From the NCBI GenBank assembly GCA_040004035.1, contig JAMPLN010000005.1: a DNA stretch of 64,000 bases. One strand, written 5' to 3'. The position numbers were made by a program, and so were the translations under genes. This document shows, piece after piece, positions 32,957-42,163 of the stretch. The stretch is from Microcoleus vaginatus_C (GTDB lineage Bacteria; Cyanobacteriota; Cyanobacteriia; Cyanobacteriales; Microcoleaceae). The stretch's first letter is position 1, and every line of letters begins with the position of its first letter. The notes below the pieces were generated by a model. It was not told the origin of the DNA. It did no database searches and saw only the letters and a list, made by a program, of their open reading frames with translations.

Positions 32957-35569
32957 ATGCAATTTTTGCCCAAAACAATCCCTGAAATTCAACCAGAAAT
33001 CTTACCAGTTAACGAATCACCGCCTGAACTTGTTACTTTCGATGTCGGGGGGATGAAATGTGCCGGCTGCGCGAAAGCTGTGGAACGCCAACTCATGCAA
33101 TATTCAGGCGTAATTTCAGCTTGCGTTAACTTGGCCGTAGAAGTCGCGACGGTTGAGTGTGAACCGGGGGCTGTCGATGCAGAGGCTTTAGCGAAAAAGT
33201 TGACTGATAATGGATTTCCGTCTCAGTCTCGTTCAGGTGAAAATCAGTGGGAAGCAGAAGCGGCAACAATTGAACGACGGCGGCAAGAAATTCGACAGCA
33301 AATCAAGCAATTGACGATCGCCCTTATCCTAATTATTCTATCCGGTTTAGGTCACGTACTCGGCACAAAAGCCCCAATTCTCAGCAATATTTGGTTTCAC
33401 TGGGGACTCGCCACCCTAGCTTTGCTGCTACCGGGCCGCCCGATTATCGTTGACGGGTGCCGCAGTTTGTGGCGAAATGCACCCAACATGAATACTTTGG
33501 TAGCTTTAGGCGCTGTCACAGCTTACACCGCTAGCAACGCGGCCCTGCTGTTTCCACGCATGGGATGGGAGTGCTTTTTTGACGAACCGGTGATGCTGCT
33601 GGGCTTTATTTTGTTGGGCAAAACTCTCGAACAGCAAGCCAGACGCCGCGCTGCATCAGCTTTGCAAGCTTTAATGGCATTGCAACCGGCGAAAGCCCGC
33701 TTAGTTGATTTTAAACTCCCGACTTTAGATGTGCGATCGGAAGAATTGCCTTTAAACTCGACATCAGAGGTCTACGATCCACAATACATTGAAATTCCCG
33801 CCGATCGCGTCCGAGTCGGAGAATGGCTGCAAGTTTTGCCAGGGGAAAAAATACCGGTAGACGGTGAAGTCTGCGAAGGCAAAACAACAATAGATGAGTC
33901 GATGCTGACTGGCGAATCGATGCCGGTTTTGAAGCAACCAGGAGATACAGTTGCCGCCGGAACTATCAATAAATCAGGGGCAGTTGTGATGCGGGCAACT
34001 CGCACCGGTAAGGAAACAACTGTAGCTCAAATGGTGGCTTTGGTGCAGGCAGCCCAAACTCGCAAAGCGCCGATTCAAAATTTAGCTGATACTGTGGCGG
34101 GATATTTTGTGTATGGGGTAATGGCGATATCGGTTTTAACTTTCCTATTTTGGTATTTTGCCGGGACTCATATTTGGCCTTCTGTGCTTTTAGGACACGG
34201 GGCAATGGATATGGGACACGGGGCAATGAATATGGGAAATGAATTGCCAATTATCCATTATCAATCGCCTTTGCTCTTAAGTTTGAAATTGGCGATCGCA
34301 GTTTTAGTCATCGCTTGTCCTTGCGCTTTGGGACTGGCTACCCCAACGGCAATTTTAGTCGGTTCTGGCATCGGGGCGGAGCGCGGGCTTTTAATTCGCG
34401 GTGGTGATGTTTTAGAACGGGTGCATCAATTAGATACGGTGGTTTTTGACAAGACTGGCACTCTGACAACCGGAAATCTCACACTCACAGATTATTTGCC
34501 GATTTTCCAGGATTCTGAGTTGGGTTTGAACTCAGATATTAATGTTGGCAACAGGCAAGATGCCTGTTCCACAAGTGATGGCTTTTCTGGAGACAAACAA
34601 GATGTTTGTTCCACAATTGATGGGGTTTCTGGAGAGAAACAAAATGTTAGTTCCACAATTGATGGATTTTCTGGAAACAGGCAAGATGCCTGTTCCACAA
34701 TTGACTCAAAACTGCTGCAAATTGCGGCGGCGGTGGAAAGGGGCGCTTGTCATCCCATCGCCGCAGCGATTTTGCAGGAAGCTCAACAACAAGGTTTGCC
34801 GCTGCTAGCTGCTGAGGATTTCTGCACGGAACCGGGATTCGGGGTTTCTGCTTTGGTGGAGGGCCGACGGGTGTTCGCGGGGAATGCTGAGTGGATGATG
34901 GAGCAGGGGGTCGCTGTGGCGACGGAATTGTCGGGGTCTTTGCAAGGCAAAACGGCGGTTTACGTGGCTTCTGGGGGCGTTTTGCTGGGGGTAATCGGGC
35001 TAAAAGATACTCTGAGGCCGGATGCTAAGGCGGCGGTGGAACGTTTGCGGGGCATGGGATTGCGGGTGATGATGCTCACGGGCGATACGGCGTCTGCGGC
35101 GGCGGCGACGGCGCAGCAGCTAGGTTTGGCGGCGGCTGATGTTTTGGCCGGGGTGCGGCCGGAGGGGAAGGCGAGGGCGATCGCGACTTTGCAAGCCCAA
35201 GGCTGTAAAGTGGCTGTGGTGGGGGATGGCATCAATGATGCGCCGGCTTTGGCTCAAGCTGATGTCGGTATCGGTTTGCACTGCGGCACTGATGTCGCAG
35301 TTGAAACTGCTCAAATTGTGCTGATGCGAAATGCTTTGATGGATGTTGTTGAGTCGATCGAGCTGGGGCGCGCTACTTTTAATAAGATTCGCCAAAATTT
35401 ATTTTGGGCTTTTGGTTACAATACTCTGGGAATTCCGGTGGCAGCGGGTATCTTGCTGCCTGCAACCGGAATTCTACTGAGTCCTGCGGCGGCAGGAGCA
35501 TTTATGGCGTTTAGTTCTGTTAGCGTTGTTACAAATTCTTTGCTGCTGCGACGCGGATTTCGAGCTTAA
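32957..35569 (+). CDS. Heavy-metal P1B-type ATPase, copper type
   Basis: The 870-aa pump has an N-terminal HMA domain with GGMKCAGC (C35, C38), eight expected membrane helices, the CPC motif (near residue 455, VIACPCALGLATPT), the phosphorylation motif DKTGTLTTG (near 498) and GDGINDAPALAQADVGI (near 755). CPC plus HMA points to Cu+ transport, as CtaA (plasma membrane) or PacS (thylakoid). Two insertions are odd: a Met/His-rich GHGAMDMGHGAMNMG loop just before the CPC helix (about 414-428), and four 14-residue repeats (about 531-584) between the phosphorylation site and the nucleotide-binding domain. Confidence 0.94.
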   Translation: MQFLPKTIPEIQPEILPVNESPPELVTFDVGGMKCAGCAKAVERQLMQYSGVISACVNLAVEVATVECEPGAVDAEALAKKLTDNGFPSQSRSGENQWEAEAATIERRRQEIRQQIKQLTIALILIILSGLGHVLGTKAPILSNIWFHWGLATLALLLPGRPIIVDGCRSLWRNAPNMNTLVALGAVTAYTASNAALLFPRMGWECFFDEPVMLLGFILLGKTLEQQARRRAASALQALMALQPAKARLVDFKLPTLDVRSEELPLNSTSEVYDPQYIEIPADRVRVGEWLQVLPGEKIPVDGEVCEGKTTIDESMLTGESMPVLKQPGDTVAAGTINKSGAVVMRATRTGKETTVAQMVALVQAAQTRKAPIQNLADTVAGYFVYGVMAISVLTFLFWYFAGTHIWPSVLLGHGAMDMGHGAMNMGNELPIIHYQSPLLLSLKLAIAVLVIACPCALGLATPTAILVGSGIGAERGLLIRGGDVLERVHQLDTVVFDKTGTLTTGNLTLTDYLPIFQDSELGLNSDINVGNRQDACSTSDGFSGDKQDVCSTIDGVSGEKQNVSSTIDGFSGNRQDACSTIDSKLLQIAAAVERGACHPIAAAILQEAQQQGLPLLAAEDFCTEPGFGVSALVEGRRVFAGNAEWMMEQGVAVATELSGSLQGKTAVYVASGGVLLGVIGLKDTLRPDAKAAVERLRGMGLRVMMLTGDTASAAAATAQQLGLAAADVLAGVRPEGKARAIATLQAQGCKVAVVGDGINDAPALAQADVGIGLHCGTDVAVETAQIVLMRNALMDVVESIELGRATFNKIRQNLFWAFGYNTLGIPVAAGILLPATGILLSPAAAGAFMAFSSVSVVTNSLLLRRGFRA
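34552..34707. repeat. 42-bp tandem repeats inside the P-type ATPase gene
   Basis: Four in-frame units end in TTCCACAA(T)TGAT and encode RQDACST(S/I)D, KQDVCSTID, KQNVSSTID and RQDACSTID with GFSG-type spacers. First and last units contain AACAGGCAAGATGCCTGTTCCACAA in two pieces, the same palindrome found in the 49.8-kb intergenic element. Confidence 0.9.
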
Positions 35570-35593
35570 ATTTAGGGATTGCACATAAAAGTG

Positions 35594-35638
35594 GGAGGTC
35601 ATCGGTCATTAGCTAGAAACTAATGACTAATGACCTCC
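35594..35638 (+). terminator. Stem-loop after the P-type ATPase
   Basis: GGAGGTCATcggTCATTAG pairs with CTAATGActaATGACCTCC around 7 bases. No T-run follows. It could stop transcription, or simply be a folded pair of AATGACC heptamer repeats. Confidence 0.5.
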
Positions 35639-35766
35639 TCCCAAGAGGGAGACAAACCCCTCACACCAGGAGTCGAGAGCCAAGAAGTTTCCACGTTAGT
35701 TAGAACCCCCTGATTCATCTGTGGAGTCAATCTAAAATCTAAAATGTAAAATCGACTGACTGATGG

Positions 35767-36120
35767 CTACAGTGCCATACTTTCCAAAAGTCGCCAGTTA
35801 TTGTTGTTCATAATTGAACGACTCACTAGCTCGAACATTTGACGGCAGTGGTTGTTGGTTTGCAGGGGCAGTTCTTCGTTTTTAATCACGAAGTTCATGC
35901 GAACCTCTGAGTCGCTGGCCGTGTTTTTCTCAATTAGGACTTCTGCGGTGACAAGTTTGGCAAGGGAAACTTGACCGGGAAGCTCGCGAGCCATGACGGA
36001 ATCTCCTGTATTGTAGATAATATCAAGATTGCATGACTCTAAAATTTCAATCAGGGATTGACGGAGACGGTCGATCGGAACGGCAACGATAAAAAAACCA
36101 GTATAGCGAGCCATAGACAA
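35767..36120 (-). CDS. Conserved cyanobacterial protein of unknown function
   Basis: The 117-aa protein (ARYTGFFIVAVPIDRLRQSLIEILESCNLDIIYNTGDSVMARELPGQV..., end RQMFELVSRSIMNNNNWRLLESM) has an alpha/beta pattern and no signal or membrane segment. I recognise the type as a cyanobacterial conserved hypothetical, without known role. The genuine start may be the second or third Met (MARYTGFF). It is divergent from tmk. Confidence 0.7.
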   Translation of the reverse strand: MSMARYTGFFIVAVPIDRLRQSLIEILESCNLDIIYNTGDSVMARELPGQVSLAKLVTAEVLIEKNTASDSEVRMNFVIKNEELPLQTNNHCRQMFELVSRSIMNNNNWRLLESMAL

Positions 36121-36219
36121 CTCCAGCCGTGAGGCATTTAGACTTTATTATCATACCGAACCTAGAACAGATGAACAGAACAATATGGATTTATTTTATT
36201 TAGGTGGAAAGTTAGGGCA

Positions 36220-36888
36220 ATGAAGGGCAAACTTATCGTGTTTGAGGGGGTTGAAGGTGGCGGTAAAACTACGCAAATGCAGCGCTTGATACAGTTCCTG
36301 CAAGCAAGTTGCTGTCTGAGAGTCCGCTTGGTGGCTACTCGCGAACCGGGGGGTACTGAGCTGGGAAGGGGACTGCGACATTTGTTGCTGAAACAAGATG
36401 GGGGCGAATCTGTATCCGATCGAGCAGAATTACTCATGTACGCTGCCGATCGCGCTCAACACGTCGAAACTTTTCTCCAACCCGAGTTATCCAAGGGAAC
36501 GATTGTTTTATGCGATCGCTTTACTGACTCTACGATTGCTTATCAGGGCTACGGCCGCGGTCTTAACTTAAATTTAATTAGGCATTTGAATGAAATTGCC
36601 ACCGGCGGCTTGGAAAGCGATCTGACTTTGTGGCTGGATATTAATGTGGAGGCGGGTTTGGCGAGGGTAAGGACCAGGGGAGGGTGCGATCGGATCGAGC
36701 AAGCAGATTTGAAGTTTCACCGCCTTGTACAGCAAGGTTTTGCGGAGTTAGCCGAGGAAAATAAATCTCGAATTGTCCGGATAAATGCCGATCGCCCTGA
36801 ATATGAAGTCGCTCAGGAAATTCAAACTATTGTAACTAGCAGGTTAGAAGCTTGGGGATATTTAAATAATACCTCTTCTGAAAAATAG
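36220..36888 (+). CDS. tmk: Thymidylate kinase
   Basis: The 222-aa kinase has the P-loop FEGVEGGGKTTQMQRL (residues 7-22), the DR(Y/F) motif VLCDRFTDSTIAYQGYGRGL and the TREPGGTELG segment binding dTMP. It phosphorylates dTMP to dTDP. The pair tmk-holB, here with a gap of about 240 bp, is a widespread arrangement and supports the call. Confidence 0.96.
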   Translation: MKGKLIVFEGVEGGGKTTQMQRLIQFLQASCCLRVRLVATREPGGTELGRGLRHLLLKQDGGESVSDRAELLMYAADRAQHVETFLQPELSKGTIVLCDRFTDSTIAYQGYGRGLNLNLIRHLNEIATGGLESDLTLWLDINVEAGLARVRTRGGCDRIEQADLKFHRLVQQGFAELAEENKSRIVRINADRPEYEVAQEIQTIVTSRLEAWGYLNNTSSEK

Positions 36889-37130
36889 CGCTAGATCGTG
36901 TGTAGAGACACGGCAATGCCCTGTCCGGCTCCAAGAACTTACAATTTAACATTCTTAACTCAAAACAATTATTGAGCAGTCCCTTAAACCACAATAACCT
37001 TTTGGTATTATAGTAGCCGCGCCGACGGGTAGGATGTACTTAATTGCTAAAACCCTAGATTTTCATCCTTCATCCTTCATCCGTTACATCCCGTACATTG
37101 CTCGTTGCCGAACTTCCTTCTTCCGCCAAC

Positions 37131-38093
37131 ATGAATTATTTCACATCATTAATCGGACAAGAGCAAGCAGTAGAATTGCTAACACAAGCAGTCGAGCGCA
37201 ACCGAATTGCTCCTGGTTATTTATTTGTCGGATCTAACGGCATCGGCAAAAGTTTAGCTGCTCAGTCTTTCATCGAGCTTTTATTCTCAGCCAATCTTCC
37301 CGAAACCCGACTCATAGCCTCCGTCCAAAATCGCGTGCGGCAGCGCAATCATCCAGACTTACTCTGGGTAGAACCAACTTACATGAGCCAAGGCAAACGG
37401 CTTACGCCAAAGGAAGCAGAGGAAGCCGGTTTAAAGCGGAAGGCACCGCCACAAATTCGCTTAGAACAAGTTCGAGAAATCGGTGATTTTCTCAGCCGAC
37501 CGCCGCTAGAAGCTGCGCGTTCAGTCGTAGTTTTGGAACAAGCAGAAACAATGGGTGAGGGAGCAGCTAACGGCTTGTTGAAAACATTGGAAGAACCTGG
37601 AAAAGCAGCGCTCGTTTTAATTGCTCCGACTGTGGAAGCTTTGCTGCCGACTTTAATTTCCCGCTGTCAAAAAATCCAGTTTTCTCGGCTGAATCCCGAA
37701 GCAATGGCACAAGTTTTGCAGCAAGCGGGATTCGCGGAGATTTTAGATCATCCCGAGGTAATGGGAATGGCTCAGGGAAGTCCTGGGGAGGCAATTTCTA
37801 TTTGGCAACAACTGCAATCAATACCCGATGATTTGCTGCAAAAGGTGAAGCAGTTGCCTCAAAACCTGCGGTCTGCTTTGGAATTGGCCAAGGAAATTGA
37901 TAAAACTTTAGATACTGAATCTCAGTTGTGGTTGATCGATTATTTACAACACTGTTACTGGCAGCAATTTTTGGCAGGAGGAATTAGTCGATCGCCCTTA
38001 GAACCCTTGGAAAAAGCACGACAATATTTGCTAAACTACGTACAGCCGCGATTAGTTTGGGAATGCACACTAATGGGAATATGTCAAGCATAA
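37131..38093 (+). CDS. holB: DNA polymerase III subunit delta'
   Basis: The protein (320 aa from ATG 37131) starts MNYFTSLIGQEQAVELLTQAVERNRIAPGYLFVGSNGIGKSLAAQ, the clamp-loader P-loop, and contains RSVVVLEQAETMGEGAANGLLKTLEEPG and TLISRCQKIQF (SRC motif). It belongs to the clamp loader. An in-frame upstream TTG at 37098 would add eleven residues without similarity, so the ATG is chosen. Confidence 0.95.
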   Translation: MNYFTSLIGQEQAVELLTQAVERNRIAPGYLFVGSNGIGKSLAAQSFIELLFSANLPETRLIASVQNRVRQRNHPDLLWVEPTYMSQGKRLTPKEAEEAGLKRKAPPQIRLEQVREIGDFLSRPPLEAARSVVVLEQAETMGEGAANGLLKTLEEPGKAALVLIAPTVEALLPTLISRCQKIQFSRLNPEAMAQVLQQAGFAEILDHPEVMGMAQGSPGEAISIWQQLQSIPDDLLQKVKQLPQNLRSALELAKEIDKTLDTESQLWLIDYLQHCYWQQFLAGGISRSPLEPLEKARQYLLNYVQPRLVWECTLMGICQA

Positions 38094-38120
38094 TCTAGTG
38101 CCGAGTTTGAGCGCAATACG

Positions 38121-38594
38121 ATGGAAAAAGCCACATTTGCAGCAGGTTGTTTTTGGGGAGTTGAACACAAGTTTCGCGCCGTTGCGGGTGTCGTCTCGAC
38201 TGCTGCGGGCTACACCGGAGGTCACTGGCCGAATCCCTGTTACCTGGATGTTTGCGCCAGAGTCACCGGTCACGCTGAATCAGTGCTCGTAGAGTACGAT
38301 CGATCGCAGGTGAGTTACGAAGCACTGCTAGATGTATTCTGGAACTGTCACGATCCTACCCAAATCAATCGCCAAGGCCCCGACAGAGGCGAACAGTACA
38401 GGTCTGTGATTTTTTATCACAATTCCGAACAAGAAAAAGCCGCGCGCCTCTCCAAACAAAAATTGCAAATTTCCGGTAAATACGACAAAGATATTGCCAC
38501 CGAAATCAAACCTGCTGGTGAATTTTATATGGCAGAGGATTACCACCAGCAGTATATTGAGAAGAAGCGGCTTTCGTCACAAGTTATTAGTTAA
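38121..38594 (+). CDS. msrA: Peptide methionine-(S)-S-oxide reductase
   Basis: The 157-aa protein has the catalytic GCFWG (C10) motif, AAGYTGG, YLDVCARVTGHAESVLVEYD, FWNCHDPTQINRQGPDRGEQYRSVIF and the C-terminal AEDYHQQY. It reduces S-methionine sulphoxide in proteins and protects against oxidative damage. It follows holB by 27 bp and may be co-transcribed. Confidence 0.96.
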   Translation: MEKATFAAGCFWGVEHKFRAVAGVVSTAAGYTGGHWPNPCYLDVCARVTGHAESVLVEYDRSQVSYEALLDVFWNCHDPTQINRQGPDRGEQYRSVIFYHNSEQEKAARLSKQKLQISGKYDKDIATEIKPAGEFYMAEDYHQQYIEKKRLSSQVIS

Positions 38595-39147
38595 CAAGTA
38601 GGCAAACTCGACAAAAAATAAGATATCGTAGGGGCAGGTAAGGCAATGATCTCTACTAGCCGCCAGTTTATTATTAATGTAAAACTCTGCCTCCCCCACA
38701 CCATGTTTATTTCCATTTACTTAGTAATAAATCATTGGTCATGAAATAGTGTTTGGTAGTGGCAATCCCCCCGTGGTATCCCGATTCGATGGGGATGTGG
38801 CACAAGTCTCAGCTTGGAAAATTAGCAAAAGAATATAGATGCGGGGCGGGGAATGCCAGTCTGAAGAAGATCGATCGCGTTTTAAACAGCTTGTTACGCA
38901 AGTCATAATATTATAAAAATGCTGTAGTAGTTGGGCGCGTAAGACCCAAACAATTTTGCAAGAAAGCCTAACTGAAGATTGGGCATTTCTGTTTCAATTC
39001 TCTTGAGGAAATCCCACTTTTTGCGTCCCGGACTTTAGTTATTAGTCAGATGACACAAGGAAAAGGGAAGAATATCTTGTTTGGCAGTCTTGCTTGTTTA
39101 TTTGCTAAGTTAGAGGTGGCGCTCTGTCATCAATAAACTTTAGATTT
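38595..39147. other. 553-bp gene-free region
   Basis: No open frame or clear family is visible. The sequence is not obviously repetitive, apart from a short GGGGATGTGGCAC-like and CCCCGTGG patch. A non-coding RNA cannot be excluded but there is no positive evidence. Confidence 0.5.
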
Positions 39148-39984
39148 ATGCACAGGTTATTAACTGGGAAACTGCGAATAGAATATTTAACAATACCCAT
39201 CGCTAATCTTCCAGCAAATCTATCCGGTACTAAAATTGTACAGCTTACTGACTTTCACTATGACGGGGTGCGGCTGTCGGAAGGGTTGCTAGAAGAGGCG
39301 ATTGCTGCGGCCAATGAAGCTGAACCCGACCTGATTTTTTTAACCGGTGACTTTATTACCTACGATCCCGCACCTATTTACACCTTAGTGCAGCGATTGA
39401 AAAATTTGCAAACTCGGACGGGAATTTACGCGGTTTTGGGCAATCACGACCACTATTGGCCGAGGGCAAAAACAGAGGTTGCTAATGCTTTAAATAGCGT
39501 CGGGATTCGGGTTTTGTACAACGAAGCAATCTATCCTTTGGGGTCAGAATTGGCTTTAGTTGGGTTAGCAGATTTTTGGTCGGGCGATTTTGCGCCTAAA
39601 CCTGTAATGGCATCAATAAATCCCGCGATTCCTCGGATTGTCTTGTCTCACAATCCTGATACTGCTGAAAAGCTGCAAAATTGGCGGATTGATTTGCAGT
39701 TGTCTGGGCACACTCACGGCGGTCAAATCGTTATTCCCGGTATCGGCCCTTTGTACGCTTGGGTCAGAAAAATTGGCTATTTGATTCCTAAACGAATCCG
39801 AAAGTTCATTCCTTTGCTGTCGGCTTGCGATCGAGTAGTTACTCACTGGGAATGGGCTAGCGGTTTGCATCAGGTTGGGAGTAATTTGCTGTACGTGAAT
39901 CGCGGTTTGGGGACTTATGCGCCGGGAAGGCTATTTTGTCCCCCGGAGGTGACAGTAATTACTTTGGTTTGTCAAGATACGTAA
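39148..39984 (+). CDS. Calcineurin-type metallophosphoesterase
   Basis: The 278-aa protein has the five metallophosphoesterase motifs: D-x-H as QLTDFHYDG, GDFI, GNHDHYW, (H) LSHNPD and GHTHGGQ. The best-known bacterial relatives, such as YkuE or LpxG-like enzymes, hydrolyse lipid or nucleotide phosphates; the substrate here is not clear. An N-terminal region of about 25 residues is weakly hydrophobic, but not a typical membrane anchor. Confidence 0.92.
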   Translation: MHRLLTGKLRIEYLTIPIANLPANLSGTKIVQLTDFHYDGVRLSEGLLEEAIAAANEAEPDLIFLTGDFITYDPAPIYTLVQRLKNLQTRTGIYAVLGNHDHYWPRAKTEVANALNSVGIRVLYNEAIYPLGSELALVGLADFWSGDFAPKPVMASINPAIPRIVLSHNPDTAEKLQNWRIDLQLSGHTHGGQIVIPGIGPLYAWVRKIGYLIPKRIRKFIPLLSACDRVVTHWEWASGLHQVGSNLLYVNRGLGTYAPGRLFCPPEVTVITLVCQDT

Positions 39985-40054
39985 AGGCGGGTTTAGGGTG
40001 CATACTTTCCCGATAATAGATAATATAGCCGAAGGGAAAAGGAAGTTCGGCAAC

Positions 40055-40155
40055 GGATTATGTAACGGATGTAACGGATGTAACGGATGTAATAGATGTC
40101 AGGAAGAAGGAAGAAGGAAGAAGGAAGAAGGAAGAGGGAAGAAGGAAGAAAGATT
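40055..40155. repeat. Short tandem repeats TGTAACGGA and GAAGAAG
   Basis: About four copies of a 9-mer (ACGGATGTA) are followed by a purine-rich run of GGAAGAA-type heptamers. It separates two converging genes. Confidence 0.9.
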
Positions 40156-40176
40156 TTTGTACAATTTATATTATTT

Positions 40177-40863
40177 TTAATTGGCTTCTCCAAAGCGATA
40201 TCCTCTGCCGTAGACTGTGTGAATTAGGACTGATTCACCCGGGGCTTCTATTTTGCGGCGCAGCAGGCGAATTTGAGCTGCTAATACATTGCTGCTGGGT
40301 TTTTCTGCTTCACTCCACAAATACTGGTGGATTTGTTCGTGTGTTAGCAATTGACCGGGATGGCGCATTAAGTATTCTAATAACTGGCATTCTTTTTCTG
40401 ATAAGTCAATTGTGCGATCGCGCCGATAAGCTAATTGATTGTCGTAGTCTAGCTGTAAATCTGCAACTTGCAGCCGCCCGACAGCAACCTCGGCGTCAAT
40501 AGTAGGAGGCCGCCGCAGTAAGGCGCGGACTCTGGCTAGCAGTTCTCGCAGTTCAAAAGGTTTGACCAAATAGTCGTCTGCACCGGCGTCGAGTCCTTGT
40601 ACGCGATCGTCTACGGTATCTTTGGCGGTGAGAAATAGCACTGGCGTACTCCTTCCTTGCGATCGCAACTTCTGGCAAATTGCCAGTCCGGTTTGTCTCG
40701 GCAGCATCCAATCCAAAATTAGTAAATCGTAATTGCCCTGCATTGCTAAATTGCTGCCGCTTGCTCCGTCAAATGCCACATCAACTGTATAACCTTCGCG
40801 GGTTAAGACTCGACTCAAAGGGTCAGTTAACTCAACTTCATCATCAACTAAAAGAATCCGCAT
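40177..40863 (-). CDS. rppA: OmpR-family response regulator, RppA-like
   Basis: The 228-aa protein has a receiver (about 1-118; DD at 7-8, phosphoacceptor Asp in LLILDWMLP, lysine in LVKPF) and an OmpR/PhoB winged helix (about 130-225, RTIDLSEKECQLLEYLM, RRKIEAPGESVLIHTVYGRGYRF). The sequence resembles cyanobacterial RppA, which responds to redox and nickel signals in Synechocystis. The sensor kinase usually next door is missing, so it is an orphan here. Confidence 0.88.
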   Translation of the reverse strand: MRILLVDDEVELTDPLSRVLTREGYTVDVAFDGASGSNLAMQGNYDLLILDWMLPRQTGLAICQKLRSQGRSTPVLFLTAKDTVDDRVQGLDAGADDYLVKPFELRELLARVRALLRRPPTIDAEVAVGRLQVADLQLDYDNQLAYRRDRTIDLSEKECQLLEYLMRHPGQLLTHEQIHQYLWSEAEKPSSNVLAAQIRLLRRKIEAPGESVLIHTVYGRGYRFGEAN

Positions 40864-40915
40864 CCTGATTTCAAACTTGAGATTTGAGATTTTAGGTTAA
40901 GTAAACTGATTTTTC

Positions 40916-41566
40916 CTAGATTTTAATGTGTGGAATACTTTCCGTTTCGCTGCAAGCTGCTGCTACCCATTCCTGGATTGCAGGCAAGGCTAAAATAGCC
41001 TCCGCATAAGCTTTGGCTGATGAATCTAATTTGACTCCGTAGGTAACAAAACGCATAACAACGGGGGCAAACATAGCGTCAACAATTGTGAATTTTCCGA
41101 ACAGCATATCGCCGCCTGTTCCGAATTTTTGGCGGCATTCGCGCCAAATGGCAAAGATGCGATCGATCTCTGCTTCTACACCGGGAGTCATCCCTTCTCC
41201 CGGATAGCGGTTGCGGCAGTCCATCGGCATATTGTCGCGCAAATTTTGGAACCCCGCGTGCATTTCGGCGGCAATGGAACGGGCGATCGCCCGTTCCGCT
41301 ATATCCGCCGGCCACAAATCATTGGCAAAGCGATCGGCAACGTATTCGCAAATTGCTAATGATTCCCACACTTTCAGATCGCCGTGGATTAAAACTGGCA
41401 CTTTTCCCGAGGGAGAATAGCGCCGAATTTCTTCATGCGTTGTAGGCCAGTCTAAGGGGATTCTCACCTCGGCAAATTCCAGTCCAGCTTGTTTCATCGC
41501 CAGCCAAGCACGCAGCGACCAAGAGGAATAATTTTTGTTGCCGATTACCAGAGTCAATTTGGTCAT
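40916..41566 (-). CDS. Glutathione S-transferase family protein
   Basis: The protein (216 aa from ATG 41566) starts TKLTLVIGNKNYSSWSLRAWLAMKQAG, the GST N-terminal fold with a catalytic Ser in NYSSWS. It continues with KVPVLIHGDLKVWESLAICEYVADRF (cis-Pro and glutathione-binding E-S) and an all-alpha C-terminal domain (residues 85-210). It probably conjugates or reduces small substrates with glutathione. The longer frame from 41590 adds eight residues that do not belong to the fold. Confidence 0.88.
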   Translation of the reverse strand: MTKLTLVIGNKNYSSWSLRAWLAMKQAGLEFAEVRIPLDWPTTHEEIRRYSPSGKVPVLIHGDLKVWESLAICEYVADRFANDLWPADIAERAIARSIAAEMHAGFQNLRDNMPMDCRNRYPGEGMTPGVEAEIDRIFAIWRECRQKFGTGGDMLFGKFTIVDAMFAPVVMRFVTYGVKLDSSAKAYAEAILALPAIQEWVAAACSETESIPHIKI

Positions 41567-41698
41567 AATGTAGCTGTTAGCTATTTGCAATCGCCAGTTA
41601 AATTTTAAGTTTTAGAGTTGAATACACCAAGGCGTGATACACAATGACGAGCGCGCGAGCGGCCCGTTTTTTGCACCAGCCTCTGCAAGCATTTTACA

Positions 41699-41977
41699 TT
41701 AACAGCCTCCCAGCGTTCCGGGTTTTTCTGCAAACTGCGATCGGGGGGCTGTATCGAACACACTTGATTTGGCATCGAATGATCTGTCTCTGTGGATTTT
41801 GGCATCGTTAGCGGTAGGTACGGCCACTGTATAGTGCATTTCCTCGGCCTCTAAACCACCGCCTGAGATGATTTCCTCTACTGTAATTTTTTTTAGGGAA
41901 GCCGGGTCTACCTTGTGAAATTTTCTGTCAAATTGTTGACTTTCAAACTCTTGATTGTTTTCCATACTGACCGCCAT
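41699..41977 (-). CDS. Small protein of unknown function with Gly-Gly-Gly segment
   Basis: The 92-aa protein contains KKITVEEIISGGG followed by a polar, low-complexity part and ends GTLGGC. The E-E-I-I-S-G-G pattern faintly resembles double-glycine leader peptides of RiPP precursors, but there are no modification, protease or transport genes nearby. Its own start (ATG) has no clear ribosome binding site. It is a weak candidate gene. Confidence 0.45.
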   Translation of the reverse strand: MAVSMENNQEFESQQFDRKFHKVDPASLKKITVEEIISGGGLEAEEMHYTVAVPTANDAKIHRDRSFDAKSSVFDTAPRSQFAEKPGTLGGC

Positions 41978-42163
41978 TGAAAAACGTGACGACCTAAAAA
42001 ATTACTAAATATAATATATACCCAAACAAAGGATCGAGCAATAGCCAAAATTTATTTTTCGCTATGAACTCTATGTGTTATTCTGAGTTTGGTAAAAGCT
42101 GTTTCTGCTTAGACCGCGATCGCCCCCTTCCCAAATTGAGCAATTTACACTCTTAAAATTGAC

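Noticed and set aside
35650..35680. CCCCTCACACCAGGAG, slightly like the Yfr1 small RNA core
   Set aside because: The conserved core is not exact, there is no terminator hairpin with U-run after it, and no conserved 5' stem.
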